A stretch of 50,000 nt of DNA from Symbiodinium natans (lineage: Eukaryota > Sar > Dinophyceae > Suessiales > Symbiodiniaceae). The DNA lies in the NCBI GenBank assembly GCA_905221605.1, contig CAJNDS010002503.1, positions 202,501-252,500 on the forward strand, given 5' to 3'. A program made the position numbers and the translations under genes. The notes under the pieces were generated by a model. That model saw only the letters and a program-made list of their open reading frames with translations, did no database searches and had not been told where the DNA came from. Positions 1 to 11,524 of this stretch are shown piece by piece (position 1 is the stretch's first letter; each line of letters starts with the position of its first letter).

Positions 1-620
1 CGGTTCTATGGATTCGGGTGGGTTCAGGGCTTAGGGCTGAGAGTTTAGGGTTTAGGGTTCAGGGTTTAGGGTTTAGGGTGAGGCTGTTGGCCCTTCTCCC
101 GAGGAAGTACCAGTGCTTCGATCACATGTCTGATCACTGTGCGCATCTCAACGGTAGGAATTCGGGCTTGGGCCCCAAACCCCAAACCCCAAACCCCAAA
201 CCCCAAACCCCAAACCCCAAACCCTAAACCCCAAACCCTAAACCCTAAACCCCAAACCCCCAACCCCAAACCCAAAACCCTAAACCGGAAAAAAGCACTT
301 CACATTTGGGGAAGTGCCTACTCACCCAAAGCTTTACACCCCCAGACTCCAACTCGGTCCGAGGGTTCAGCAAGGAGCCGAGACTAGCCCTGGGTTTTAG
401 GGTTAAGTTCAGGTTTTAGGGTTTAGGGTTTAGGGTTTAGGGTTGGGGTTTGGGGTTTGGGGTTTAGGTTCTAGGGTTGAGGGTTAAGAGGAAAGGGTTA
501 AGGGTTCAGGGTTTCGAGCTTGGGGGTGTGGCCTAGGCTCTAGTGTTCAGGGTTTAGGGTTTCGGGTTTAGGGTTTAGGGCAGGGTTCAGGGTTTGGGTT
601 GAGGGCTGTAGGCTTCGGGG
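1..620. repeat. Telomere-like repeat block, including a TTTGGGG variant array
   Basis: Runs of TTTAGGG lie at about 45-80, 405-450 and 545-580. Between about 174 and 290 the dominant unit on this strand is CCCCAAA (TTTGGGG on the other strand), mixed with CCCTAAA. Short open frames here are simple translations of the 7-mer and are not genes. TTTAGGG is the telomere unit of dinoflagellates, plants and some algae. The block is not a chromosome end, because similar blocks recur throughout the window in both orientations. Confidence 0.85.
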
Positions 621-720
621 CTTGGGGGTTCAGGTTTTGCCCCCTTTGAACTCCCGCTCTCGATTCCATGCAAGGGTCCGTCTGCAAGGCTTGACATCTA
701 CCTTATGTACGCAGCCCTTA

Positions 721-788
721 TCTATATACAGTATATATATATATATACGATGTAACTGTATGTTGCGTATATATATATATATATATGC
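721..788. repeat. TA microsatellites
   Basis: Two (TA)n tracts lie at about 731-748 and 766-786, separated by a short unique piece. No gene is seen in 621-922. Confidence 0.8.
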
Positions 789-922
789 ACTCCTATGTTC
801 CTATACACCTTGGATACCCCTACTGCTGATAACGAAGAACCGGCATCGAATTGCAATTGCAGGCCCGTCCTGGGAACCCCCCCCAAAAGTTAACATCGTC
901 TTTTCAGGGGCATCCAAGGCTG

Positions 923-999
923 CCTAAACCCTAAACCCTAAACCCTAAACCCTAAACCCTAAACCCTAAACCCTAAACCCTAAACCCTAAACCCTAAAC
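923..999. repeat. Perfect CCCTAAA array, 11 units
   Basis: Eleven uninterrupted units in C-rich orientation, directly after an unassigned segment. The array ends abruptly in the sequence CTGCCC. Confidence 0.95.
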
Positions 1000-1190
1000 T
1001 GCCCAAAGAACCCTAAACCATCCTGCATGTCCTGACGCCTTAAATAACACACATTGAGATGAGGGGGTGAGGGGGTAAATTCAAATGGCGTTTGCACTGG
1101 GTGGCTGCCCATGTTATGCAGGATTTTTGTTCATCCGCGTCTGCCCCAAGGGGTTTGGGCGCTTTATTGCCGTAGCTACCTGTCTTTATC

Positions 1191-1275
1191 ATAGTGGGGT
1201 AACATTTTTCATTTTTAAGGGTACTCAAACTCAAAAAGGAATAAAAATTTTAAATTTTATTACTATCCCAACTAT
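1191..1275 (+). mobile_element. MITE-like element, copy 1
   Basis: An 85-bp AT-rich segment with imperfect terminal inverted repeats: ATAGTGGGGTA at the left, and a right end whose complement reads ATAGTTGGGATA. The interior (ATTTTTAAGGGTACTCAAAC and following) aligns with the segment at 44597-44686 in the same orientation. Two diverged copies with paired ends suggest a miniature inverted-repeat element. No target duplication was established. Confidence 0.6.
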
Positions 1276-1423
1276 GAACCTGTGCCGTGCCTAGCCTTTG
1301 CTGCTTGCTTGCTCGTCTTAATCGCAGCTGCCTTGTGGGTGCGTGCGTAGAACGTCATGTTTGGCATTGGGGGTTGGGGTTTGCGGCTCACAGGTCCCTA
1401 AGCCCGAAACCCCAAACCCGAAG

Positions 1424-1720
1424 CCCTAAACCCTAAACCCTAAACCCTAAACCCTAAACACCCTAAACCCTAAACACCCTAAACCCTAAACCTTAAACCC
1501 TCGTGGCCTAGGCCGGTCCTTGATACTCCAGCTCCTATTGAAGAGCACAGAGGCCGGTGCGCTTCAAAAGCCTCTGTGGCCGAAGCCACCTCATGACAGC
1601 GCTCCCTGGGGTTTAGGGTTTAGGGTTTAGGGTTTAGGGTTTAGGGTTTAGGGTGCAGGGTTTAAGGTTTAGGGTTTAGGGTTTAGGGCTTAGGGTTTAG
1701 GGCTTAGGGTTCAGGGTTTT
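1424..1720. repeat. CCCTAAA block followed by an inverted TTTAGGG block
   Basis: CCCTAAA units at about 1424-1496, including CACCCTAAA variants, are followed by about 110 bp of unique sequence and then TTTAGGG units at about 1610-1710. The two arrays are inverted with respect to each other. Confidence 0.85.
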
Positions 1721-1818
1721 GGTAATCCCCAACTTCTTTGAGGACTATACCATGTAATTCCAACAGGCAACCCCCGAATATGAAATCCATCAAGCCCCAA
1801 AAAATCATCCGAATCGGA

Positions 1819-1838
1819 CCCCCCCCCCCCCCCCCCCT
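1819..1838. repeat. Poly-C tract
   Basis: A homopolymer run of about 19 C in otherwise unassigned sequence. Similar tracts lie near 8890-8910, 10218-10233, 11569-11584 and 14117-14132. Confidence 0.9.
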
Positions 1839-1889
1839 TTAGTGTGAGGGGTTGTGTGAATGAGAGACTCGTGTCATGGTTGTTCTTCG

Positions 1890-2086
1890 AGCTTGCTGAA
1901 CAGCTCCTAAACCCAACGCCCGAAACCCCAAGTCCTAAACCCTAAGCCCGAAGCCCTAAACCTTAGGCCCCAGACCCTAAGCCCTAAACCTTAAGCACTA
2001 AACCCTAAACCCTAAGCCCTAAGCCTCTCGAACGAATCCTGGCTTCCCCTACAAGCCCGGGGGCTGCCATCGCCCCCGACGCCGCA
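1890..2086. repeat. Degenerate CCCTAAA-like repeats
   Basis: Diverged 7-mers such as CCCTAAG, CCCGAAG and CCTTAAG are interspersed with unique sequence. This looks like an old, mutated version of the telomere-like arrays. Confidence 0.7.
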
Positions 2087-2191
2087 GGGTTTAGGGTTTA
2101 GGGTTTAGGGTTTAGGGTTTAGGGTTTAGGGTTTAGGGTTTAGGGTTTAGGGTTTAGGGTTTAGGGTTTAGGGTTTAGGGTTTAGGGTTTA
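2087..2191. repeat. Perfect TTTAGGG array, 15 units
   Basis: About 105 bp of perfect TTTAGGG in G-rich orientation, one of the longest pure arrays in the window. It starts after GCCGCA and decays into TTTATGG at its right edge. Confidence 0.95.
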
Positions 2192-2224
2192 TGGTTCCTT
2201 CATCCTGAGCCCCGCAGCTGAGAA

Positions 2225-2365
2225 GGGTTTGCAGGGTTTATAGGGTTTATGGGGTTTATGGGGTTTATGGGGTTTATGGGGTTTATAGGGTTTAGAGGGT
2301 TTACAGGGTTTATGGGGTTTATGGGGTTTATAGGGTTTATACGGTTTACAGGACTTAGGGTTTCG
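2225..2365. repeat. GGGTTTAT octamer array
   Basis: Tandem units of 8-10 bp, mainly GGGTTTAT with one or two extra G, run for about 135 bp. The unit is a length and sequence variant of the telomere-like repeat. A related GGGTTTCA array is at about 2490-2545. Confidence 0.85.
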
Positions 2366-4160
2366 GGTTTAAAGCCTTTACGCCCTTAACCCGAAAACCT
2401 CAACCCTCTGCCAGGAGAGGATGACTGTGGAGGAGGCGCTGAAGGTGCCCACAGTGCAGACGTCCTACGCACTCCTGGCGTGGTTTTGCAGGGTTGGGGG
2501 TTTCAGGGTTTCAGAGTTTCAGGGTTTCAGGGTTTCAGGGTTTTGTTGTTAGGGTCAAGCCCTAAGCCAGAAGCCTCAGTAGAACTCTGAACCTGATCTT
2601 CACTGCAAGCCCAAGCCGGGCACCTGATGTGACTTAAACCCTACCGGCCCAAACAACATCACCCTGCAAACCCTGAACCCTTAACCCAAGCACTGTGCTC
2701 TTGTTAAAACGCTACGCGACCTGCCTCGGCCGGGGCCTGCCCAGCGGAAAGGCAACCCAAACCGGAGATCGCAGGTGTGAGGGGGGGGGGGGTGGGGCGG
2801 TCCTGATGCACCGTCTCCCAGATGTGTCGGCTAGGGGGTGTACCCATTCCAAGCAAAAAATTGTTAAATAACACCCAGACACCTACGGCCCGAGGCCGCG
2901 GCAGAGCAAGTTGCCTCTGTAGGGCTTGTCGCCAATAACATGGTATCTCTAAACCCTAAACCCTAAACCCTAAACCCTAAACCCTAAATCCGAAACCCTA
3001 AACCCTAAACCCTAAACCCTACACCTAATTTCACTTCCTGAACCCGAAAACCCCACATCAAAGCAGCCTCGGCCAGGTCACGGCGACGGAGCCTTTCTTG
3101 GCTTCCATGGCCGTGGGCTCAGCAAGCCATGAGATTTAGAGTTTGGGGCTAGGGTTTAGGGTTTAGGGTTTAGGGTTTAGGGGTTAGGGGTTTAGGGTTT
3201 AGGGTGTGGGGGTGTGGGAGGGACATGTAAGTTTTATGCGCAGCTAGGCTTGTGTGCGCGTACGTGTATCTCAGACATGGAGGTTTATGAAACAATGAGC
3301 CAGCATCGCGAGCATTAAGAACTAGCACTTTTCTGTTGGACAGACCCTAGTGGTGTCAGAGCGGTCTTGTTTCTTCGTTGACGCTGCTATGCATTTGGTC
3401 TGTCACAAGCTTGCACTGACCTTGTTCGGCTCCCTAGAATTTGGCTTCGCGGCCTCTGCAACAAGCCTCCTTCAAGAAATCGCTTCTCTTCCACAGCGTA
3501 CATAGGCACCAACAGATTTTCCCTTGCAATGCAAGTCCTACATCCAAAATGCTCACTCAAATTGTCTAGGCCCATTCTATTGCAACCCTCAACCCTAAGC
3601 CTACCACCTAAACTACAGCCCTGAACCCCTGAAACCCTAAACCCAAAGGCCCTAAACCGCCTAAACCCCTAAACCCCAAAATTCCTCAACGCCTAAACCC
3701 AAAAGCCCTAAACACTTAACCCCTAAACCAAAAGCCCCTAAACCCCTAAACCCCAAAATCCTCACCCCGCGGTGGAGGCCCGAAAGCCGAGCGGTGCTCC
3801 CAAGAGCGCCGACCTGCAAGAGAGCGAGGCTGGGTTAGGGCTTAGGGCTTAGGGGCTTAGGGCTGAGGGCTTAGGGCTTAGAGCTTAGGGCTTAGGGCTT
3901 AGGGCTTGGGGCTTGGGGCTTATGGTTTAAGGTTGTGAGTTTGGGATGTAGGGTTTGGGCGTTGGGGGGTTTATGGGGGGTTTCGGGTTTGAGCTTTCAG
4001 GCCCTGGGGGTTGGAGGCTTCTATGGTTTTTTGCAGAGCTTCAGGCTTCTATGAGTAAGGTTGCAGGGGAATCCCTAAACCCCAAACCCTAAACCATGAA
4101 CTCTAAACCCTTAAACCCTTAAACCCGAAAATCCTAAACCCCTCAACCCTTAAACCCTAA
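2366..4160. repeat. Mixed telomere-like repeats and unassigned DNA
   Basis: CCCTAAA arrays lie at about 2949-3020 and 4080-4160, TTTAGGG at about 3145-3205, degenerate CCCTAAAC-type repeats at about 3585-3765, and a GGGCTTA variant array at about 3833-3920. Unique pieces between them show no recognisable coding sequence on either strand. Confidence 0.75.
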
Positions 4161-5835
4161 AAGAAGGTTTTAGGTGCTCAGTGGTTTCGGGTTTTTGTGG
4201 CTTCGGGGTTTTACAGTTTTAAGGTGTTTAGCGGTTCAGGGGCCTGAAAGCCTCTACGTTCAAGTGTATCTTCTTCTTCACCAAAGACCAAATATTCTAT
4301 GCGCAAAGATTTCTCATTGTCAACATAAACCTCAAGAACTCGTAAACTCATTTAGTGCTTTTGTTAGAGGAAACGATCTATCTTCTGAGCTTGCGAGTGC
4401 ATACATGAATTTCCACAGAAATACTATTGTTCATGCCGCATGTTGCCAAGAACCCGGTTAATTGAAAGAACGACATGGGGTTCTTGAGGATTACGCAACA
4501 GCGAACTTGCACAACAAAACGCAACCAAACCGGGTGTCAGGGATCAGGGTTTGAAGTTTGGGTTGACCGAACGGGGTTGAAGTGCAGCCTTGCCGCCTTG
4601 CTACATACTATGCATACGTGATTCAGAACCCCCCAAGCTCTACCCTCTACACCCCAAACCGAACTTGTTCGACGGCAACAATAAACCCTACACCCCAACC
4701 GCGAAACCCTAAACCCTAACCGAAATGTGCTCATGCTCCTAGGGCCGTTGAGGTTTGTGGCATAAGGTCATCGGCATATGGACTAAGGCACCTTGATCCC
4801 ACGACCTTAGCTCTAAGCCCCAGGCCCTAGAACCTATTAAACCCTAAACCCTAAACCCTAAACCCTGACACCTGAAACCTGGACATGCAGGTTGCAAAGC
4901 CCGCCCATCACATGATCTCGCTGTCCGCCAGGGGCCACAGTAGAAGCTTTAGGGTTTTGGGCGTAGGGTATCAGGGTCGTAGGAGTTTAGGGTTTTGGGT
5001 TTTGGGGCTAGGGTTTATGTTTAGGGCTTTGGGGTTAGACTTAGAGTTTAAGGTTTCGGGTTTAGGGCGTTAGGTGGGGGGGGGGGGTGTTGGGGCTTCA
5101 GCCCCCCCCCCCCAAATCCACAAATGCCTCAAACCCAAGCCCTGAACCCCTAAAGCCCTCCCAGGGCTCCGCAAACATCCATCCAAGTCTCTCAGTACTC
5201 TCCTGAGCGCAACTTTCATGGCCGCAAGGTTTGGGGGGATCCAGCAGGAGGTCTTGATTATCACAGATGCCGTCAGGGTTTGGTTTTGAGCCTTCACTGA
5301 TTTTTCAGGTTGCGATTTGGATTTTCAACCGGGTTCTGCCCACTTCCTGCTCTCTAGTCCAGCCTCGAGTGGCCTGTTTATCCGACTGGGCTGTGATGCA
5401 CGCGAAAGTGGAAAAGTTCCCAGTTCCGATGCTCACATCTCCTGTGACCTGCGTCAAGCCTGCCCAGGTGGGAGAGCTGCCAGCGCTGCAGAAGATCCCA
5501 TATGGCAAGAAGTAATTCGTTTAGATTCCAATATTTGGCCGCCTCTGTCTCAGGGTTGAAATATTTCCCAACCATCCCAAATTCCGAAAGCCCCCACCGA
5601 CCCACAGACGGCCTTTTGTTGCAGCAAACGCTGACATTTTCACAGCCCTTGCTATTGCTCCTGGGTTGGACATGCGATTCTCAGTGGCTTGGATGACTTT
5701 CCCAGTGGGTCCAAGACGCGCGGTCAAGATCGGGGTTTGGGTTTGCTATCAATATGGCAGTAACAAGAACAGTATCATGAATGATGACCATAGTGCTCAC
5801 ATCACGGTTGTTGTGCATGCTCACTATTCTGGTCA
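4161..5835. other. Unassigned segment with possible decayed coding pieces
   Basis: Between about 4257 and 4480 the sequence is less repetitive and a short open frame exists on each strand, but neither resembles a family I know. At about 5390-5515 the plus-strand frame ends in a run that reads like a protein C-terminus (KIPYGKK then a stop). The opposite strand is also open, so this is weak. Telomere-like repeats lie at about 4837-4866 and 4995-5070. Poly-G and poly-C tracts lie at 5075-5115. Confidence 0.4.
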
Positions 5836-5881
5836 TTGAAACTCAACAGCACGGCGACGGCGACGGCGACGGCGACAGCTG

Positions 5882-6870
<989 letters not shown>

Positions 6871-6954
6871 CTCGGTGTGGGGTTGTTAGATTTTAAACTC
6901 AACTCTTCTCCTCGCCCGGAACTCTTCTCCTCGCCCGGTCTACTCCTCGCTCAT

Positions 6955-7225
6955 CCCTGGCGTGCCCAACCCCACCTGGAGGAATCCCCAACCCCAGAGT
7001 GTCGCCGGAGTGCCCACCCCAGAGTTTCGCTGGAGTGCCCAAGCCCAGAGTGTTCCCGGATTGCCTAGCCCCAAGTCTCCCTGGAGTGCCCAACCCCAGA
7101 GTCTCCCGGAGTGCCCACGCTAGAGTCTGCCTGGAGTGCCCAACCCCAGAGTCTCCCTGGAGTGCTCAACCCCAGAGTGTCCCCGGTGTGTCTCCCCGGA
7201 GTGCCCAACCCCAAAGTATCTCTAC
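6955..7225. repeat. Minisatellite of about 27 bp
   Basis: About nine imperfect copies of a unit near GGAGTGCCCAACCCCAGAGT plus CTCCCT, in a head-to-tail array. It sits between two TTCTTG microsatellites (to 6870 and from about 7257 to 7340). Confidence 0.8.
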
Positions 7226-7340
7226 CAAGAGAGGGTGGGGATGTTCGAAGTCAAACAATTCTTCTTGTTCTTCTTGTTCTTCTTGTTCTTCTTGTTCTTC
7301 TTGTTCTTCTTGTTCTTGTGTTTGTTCTTCTTCTTGTTCT

Positions 7341-8755
7341 TGTTGCTGCCGCTTCTGCTGCTTTTTTTCATCATTCCTACCCATTAGGACCACCATGCCT
7401 GTTCTTGTTCCTATTGTTCTCATCAAGGTCATTCTATTGCACAAGGTCTTCCGGCCGCAAGGTTGTGCTGTTTGGGACATCCCTTGACACAAGCGTCGGG
7501 TCTGCTGTCGGTGCTTCAACCACCATCAAGCAGGGTGCTTCTGCAGACTATAGTAATAACACGTAGTAATGAGAAGTATTGGCGGTATTGAGTAGCAACA
7601 TTTGTATGAAGCTCTACCAATTACATGTAGTAGTATTCATGGTACGCGTTGAGAATATGTGACATCGTTGAAGGTATCCACAAGTAGTAATCACAAGTAT
7701 AAATCGTTTTTCCGTAGCAATAGCTGGTAACTAGTAGTGTAGTAATAAGTATCAAGATATGTAGGAGTAACAGTAACAAGTCAACAAGTAGCAAACCAAA
7801 AGTGCACCGCTTACATTGCAGAATAGCACCCTTGTGATCCAGCAATTCGAGGCAGCCAGGAAGCCTTAGTTTAAAATTGCTTCTCTCGTGCCACAATTAT
7901 TTTCACGCGCTGCCCAAATCTGAAATTTTAACCGTGGCGGGGGCAGTGCTTGGTGTAGGGATAGTTCAGAGGTTTCAGGACTTTGTTACGAGCTCTGCCG
8001 TACGTGCCCGGGATGTTCAACATCCTGTGTTTCGACATGCAGTCTTCCCTCCCAAAAGTGAGGAGGCTCCCAGTGCCCAGGGGCCCGGAGCCCTCTGTCG
8101 CTGTCGTGCCCTAAACTGCCTCTACAAGCTTTAGGAGCTTAGTGTTTGGGATTTTGGGGCTTTTTTTTGGTGCAGAGGCTGTAGGAGGCAGAGGATGAAC
8201 AAGCGACAGGCTGGTTCCGCTTGAGGCGAATGTTCTGATGTACCGGGATGTGTCATACCAGATTGCTCACAGGAACAGGGAGAAGTGGGGGTCTGGACGT
8301 CGGCTTGGAGTCCCCAATTGGAATGACAGCCCGGCGCCGGAAGAACTAGCAAGCTTTGAAGCTCTTCCTGAGCTCCATGAGCTGCTGAAAGAGGCACAGT
8401 GCTTCGTGCCTAAGGGGGTTTAAGGCGTAGGGGTTGTTTGGGCAGTGTTTCGGGTTTGTCATGCGAGTGCGCTCAGAACGGAACATCACGGCGCTTCTGG
8501 CGCCGCACCAGCTTGCTCCGCGTTTGGGGTTTTTGCAGAGGTTTGGTGCTTGAACCCCGAACCCCATTCGGTTCTTGGGTTTAAGGCGAATGCCCCCATC
8601 CTAAGCAGATTTCAAAACCCAAATCTTAGATTAATATCCTAGACCCCAACCCCCAAAACAGTAACCCGCAGGCCTAAGACCCTAAACCTTGAAGCCCTGA
8701 ACAGAACCAATGAGGGCATTTTCCCAAAATGCTAAAGTGCCCCGCCCAAAACGTA
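7341..8755. other. Unassigned intergenic DNA
   Basis: No array longer than a few units and no recognisable coding sequence. Short overlapping open frames occur on both strands without family resemblance. 7560-7800 is relatively AT-rich with many TAGTA-like words. Confidence 0.4.
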
Positions 8756-9115
8756 CCCTAAACCCTAGATCCCAATCTACTCCCCTAAACCCTAAACCCT
8801 AAACCCTAAACCCTAAACCCTAAACCCTAAACCCCAAACCCCAAACCCCATAAACCCCAAACCCCAAAAACCCTAAACCCCAAAAACCCTAACCCCCCCC
8901 CCCCCCCCCCAAAACCCCAATTTAATTTTAGGAGTCGCCCCGTGTTAGGTTCTGGTGCCTTTGCAACACTCGGCTCCATCCTGGAAGGCTCTCCCATGCG
9001 AGTCGTGTCGGCTCGGTCTGGTCTGGGGTTTAGGGTTTAGGGCTAGGGTTTAGGGTTAAGGGTTTCGGGTTTAGGGGTTTGGGGTTTAGGGTTGAGGGTT
9101 TAGGGTAAAGGGCTT
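8756..9115. repeat. CCCTAAA block, poly-C tract and TTTAGGG block
   Basis: CCCTAAA and CCCCAAA units lie at about 8784-8890, a poly-C run of about 19 at about 8892-8910, then unique sequence, then TTTAGGG units at about 9023-9110 in opposite orientation. Confidence 0.85.
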
Positions 9116-9223
9116 GGAGCGAACTGACAGCAACCCCAAGCCCCGCGCCCCAAGCCTGACGGTTGAAAGGTGGACCTACCAACTCCCAGGCAGGGGCGCT
9201 TCAGTGGGGGTTTCCTCGTTTGA

Positions 9224-9310
9224 GGGGTTTCCGACACATTGGGGTACCTTATTGGGATCCTTATTATAAGGGATATATATATATATAGATATATATATAT
9301 ATATATGAGG
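9224..9310 (+). repeat. Dispersed repeat family A, copy 1, with TA microsatellite
   Basis: The segment GGGGTTTCCGACACATTGGG followed by GTACCTTATTGGGATCCTTA and TTATAAGGG aligns with copies at 10691-10745 (plus), about 12833-12900 (minus) and about 49090-49225 (minus). A (TA)n tract follows directly here and at 10760. Confidence 0.6.
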
Positions 9311-9855
9311 GGTGCCTTATGTTCGTAAACCCCCCATTTGAGGTTCAGGGTTCAGGGTGTCGGGTTTCACGGCTGAAGGGTTCACAGGGAGTGTAGGATT
9401 TAGGGATTCGAGCTCTCTAGGGGTCCATGGGTTCTTGGGTTGTTTCGCGGCATTGGCCTCTAGACTCTCATCGTTTATCACCGTTTCGGGCTTAAGGTGG
9501 TGCGCCGAAAGCTGCAGCCCCAAGCAACTGAATCCCAACGGCCTCTTAGAAACCCAGGCCTCAAAGAGGCTTTTAGGTGTGGCGGCCTCAAAGCCGTGAA
9601 TTTGACTTGTGTTTTTGTGGGTCCGGGGGCTGGGGAGGTTAGTCCTTAAGGTCTGCAGGGTTTTAAGGTCCCCATTGAGGGCCCAGCGCCCCGAAGCTCC
9701 AGGTATATGGATCCAAGGGTAGGGCTTGGGCTCACAGCCCATTCATTATCATTCGCAAAAAGGTAGGTCAGCTCTCAAGAAAATGCGGGGGTGGGGGGGA
9801 GTCCCTTTTTGAGCTAAGAAAGCTGGCCGTGTAAACCCTAAACCCTGAACCCTAA
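9311..9855. other. Unassigned DNA with overlapping open frames
   Basis: An open frame of 141 codons exists on the minus strand (9317-9742) and one of 80 codons on the plus strand. Neither resembles a known family, and parts translate telomere-like repeats. I treat this as non-coding. Confidence 0.4.
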
Positions 9856-9859
9856 ACCC

Positions 9860-10245
9860 TCTGACCCCTTTGGCCCCCCCATTGTTCGGCACGAATTAGG
9901 CGATTTGATCCATCGGCCCCTCTGGCCCCTTTGGCCCCCCCATTGTTCAGCACGAATTTGGCGAGGTGATCCATTTTCAGTCTGACCCCTTCAGCCCCCC
10001 ATTGTTCAGCACGAATTTTGCGATTTGACCCGCACCCAATTGGCACCCCCATTGTTCAGCACGAATGTGGCGATTTGATGGTGACTTGCCCCCCCCTCCC
10101 CCCCCGTTGTTCAGCACGAATTTGGCGATTTGATCCATTTCGGACCCTCTCTTTTGGCCCCCCATTATTCAGCACGAATTTGACGATTTGATCCGTTTTG
10201 GCAACTCTGACCCCTTTCCCCCCCCCCCCCCCCATTGTTCACGCA
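9860..10245. repeat. Minisatellite of 50-60 bp with core CATTGTTCAGCACGAATTTG
   Basis: Seven imperfect copies begin near 9890, 9941, 10000, 10050, 10106, 10162 and 10233. Each has a conserved core CATTGTTCAGCACGAATTTG followed by GCGATTTGATCCATTT and a C-rich linker of variable length. The last copy is truncated after CATTGTTC. The core is better conserved than the linker. Confidence 0.85.
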
Positions 10246-10482
10246 CTGCAGCTCAGCTAGCCACGAAACCAGCAGGGCACAGGACTGACTCAGGACTCAG
10301 GGTTCCTGGATGGAATAACTTGAAGTCTGTGTGATTGTTTGACCTCTTGGTGCGTCTGAACAGAAAGTAATGAACTTCTTATTCTCTTAATGTTATGGGA
10401 TTCTTTGGGCGGGTGGTTTTTTTCCCGTTGCCTACAAACACTTGTGGCCTAGTAAATGCTCGAACTTGAGATGCTGAACCCT

Positions 10483-10580
10483 AAGCCCTAAACCCTAAAC
10501 CCTAAACCCTAAACCTTAAACCCTAAACCCTAAACCCTAAACCCTAAACCCTAAACCCTAAACCCTAAACCCTAAACCCC
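10483..10580. repeat. CCCTAAA array of about 13 units
   Basis: Mostly perfect CCCTAAA units with one CCTTAAA variant, ending in a short poly-C run. Confidence 0.9.
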
Positions 10581-10690
10581 CCCTTTCTTTGAGAAGGCCA
10601 GCCGAGGAGGTGAAGAACTGGGGCAAAGATGATCGCTCGCGATCCGCCGAGGTGCCGCTCACAATGGTGCTAAGTCAAGAAGAACTCAGA

Positions 10691-10785
10691 GAGGGTTTCC
10701 GAAATTAGGGGTACCTTTTTGGGGGTCCTCTTTTTAAGGGAATCCTACTATTTGGGGGGGATATATATATATATACATACATATA
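10691..10785 (+). repeat. Dispersed repeat family A, copy 2, with TA microsatellite
   Basis: GAGGGTTTCCGAAATTAGGG, then GTACCTTTTTGGGGGTCCTC and TTTTTAAGGG, aligns position by position with 9222-9272 and, in reverse complement, with 49190-49225. A (TA)n tract follows at about 10761-10775. Confidence 0.6.
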
Positions 10786-10974
10786 TTTCCGTAAATCCTC
10801 ACATGCGTCAACGCCAAGGGGCCCTAACGTTCAGCGAAAGCGGGGATGGGCAGATGTTGCCGTCCGGGGCGTGCGGGCGGCGCGCCCGACCGAGGCCTGC
10901 TTGCTTTTTGGATGAACGTAACGTTCCCGCCTCGGCGCGGGTGTCGGCGGCACGCGCCATCCTCGAGACTGTCG

Positions 10975-11145
10975 TCGTTTTGTTTGGCGCCTGGGTTCGC
11001 GAAATGCGGAAAGTGTCGTGGCTTTTGGACGCTTGAGTTCGCCAAATGCGAAACGGTCTTTTGGACATCTGGGTTCGCCACTTGTGGGCGTCGGGGGTTT
11101 CGCCAAATGCCAAACTCGCGACATGCGAAACTCGCGCTTTCGCTG
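10975..11145. repeat. Degenerate minisatellite with unit around TGGGTTCGCCAAATGCGAAA
   Basis: Three to four imperfect copies of a 36-40 bp unit (GCCTGGGTTCGCGAAATGCG, CTTGAGTTCGCCAAATGCGA, TCTGGGTTCGCCACTTG and so on). A 192-codon plus-strand frame crosses the array and then runs into dispersed repeat family B, so I do not call it a gene. Confidence 0.6.
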
Positions 11146-11239
11146 GCAGTGCTCTTGGTGTGCAGTTGGGCTTTCTTTTTTGGGACCATTGGAGTGCTCC
11201 TTGATGTCCCTATGGTCCCCCACTGCTTGGGCTCTAATA

Positions 11240-11350
11240 GAGGGGTCGGAATAATTCCGAATAGTATTCCCTTATGGCCTCTCTACAATTATACTAGAAT
11301 AGCCTCTCCCCAAAACCCTATTCTAATGATTAAGGCCCGTAAAGTACGCT
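11240..11350 (+). repeat. Dispersed repeat family B, copy 1
   Basis: AGGGGTCGGAATAATTCCGA, followed by ATAGTATTCCCTT and ending CCCGTAAAGTA, aligns with 26697-26800 in the same orientation over about 100 bp with many substitutions and small indels. Confidence 0.55.
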
Positions 11351-11524
11351 GGCACATGCTAGTGTGTTTTTTGGCGGTAATGATGAAGAGCATCGAAGTC
11401 ATTCATCGCTCACTTGTAACATAGTTCACATGTTCACATCGCTCCCGACAAGTACTACACATCCAGTTCACGAATCGTATGGAATTCACTGTGTGTTGCT
11501 ACATTGCAGAGCCTGCTGAAAAGC

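Noticed and set aside
1-620. True chromosome end (telomere) at the left edge
   Set aside because: The repeats are short, mixed in orientation, and followed by dozens of equal blocks across 49 kb, so they are interstitial.
4174-4461. 95-codon plus-strand frame and a 40-50 codon minus-strand frame
   Set aside because: Both frames are short, overlapping and without recognisable family features. The first part of the plus frame is telomere-like.
10846-11424. 192-codon plus-strand frame and three overlapping minus-strand frames
   Set aside because: The region is a degenerate minisatellite plus dispersed repeat family B; all frames are open because of the repeat, and no family is recognised.
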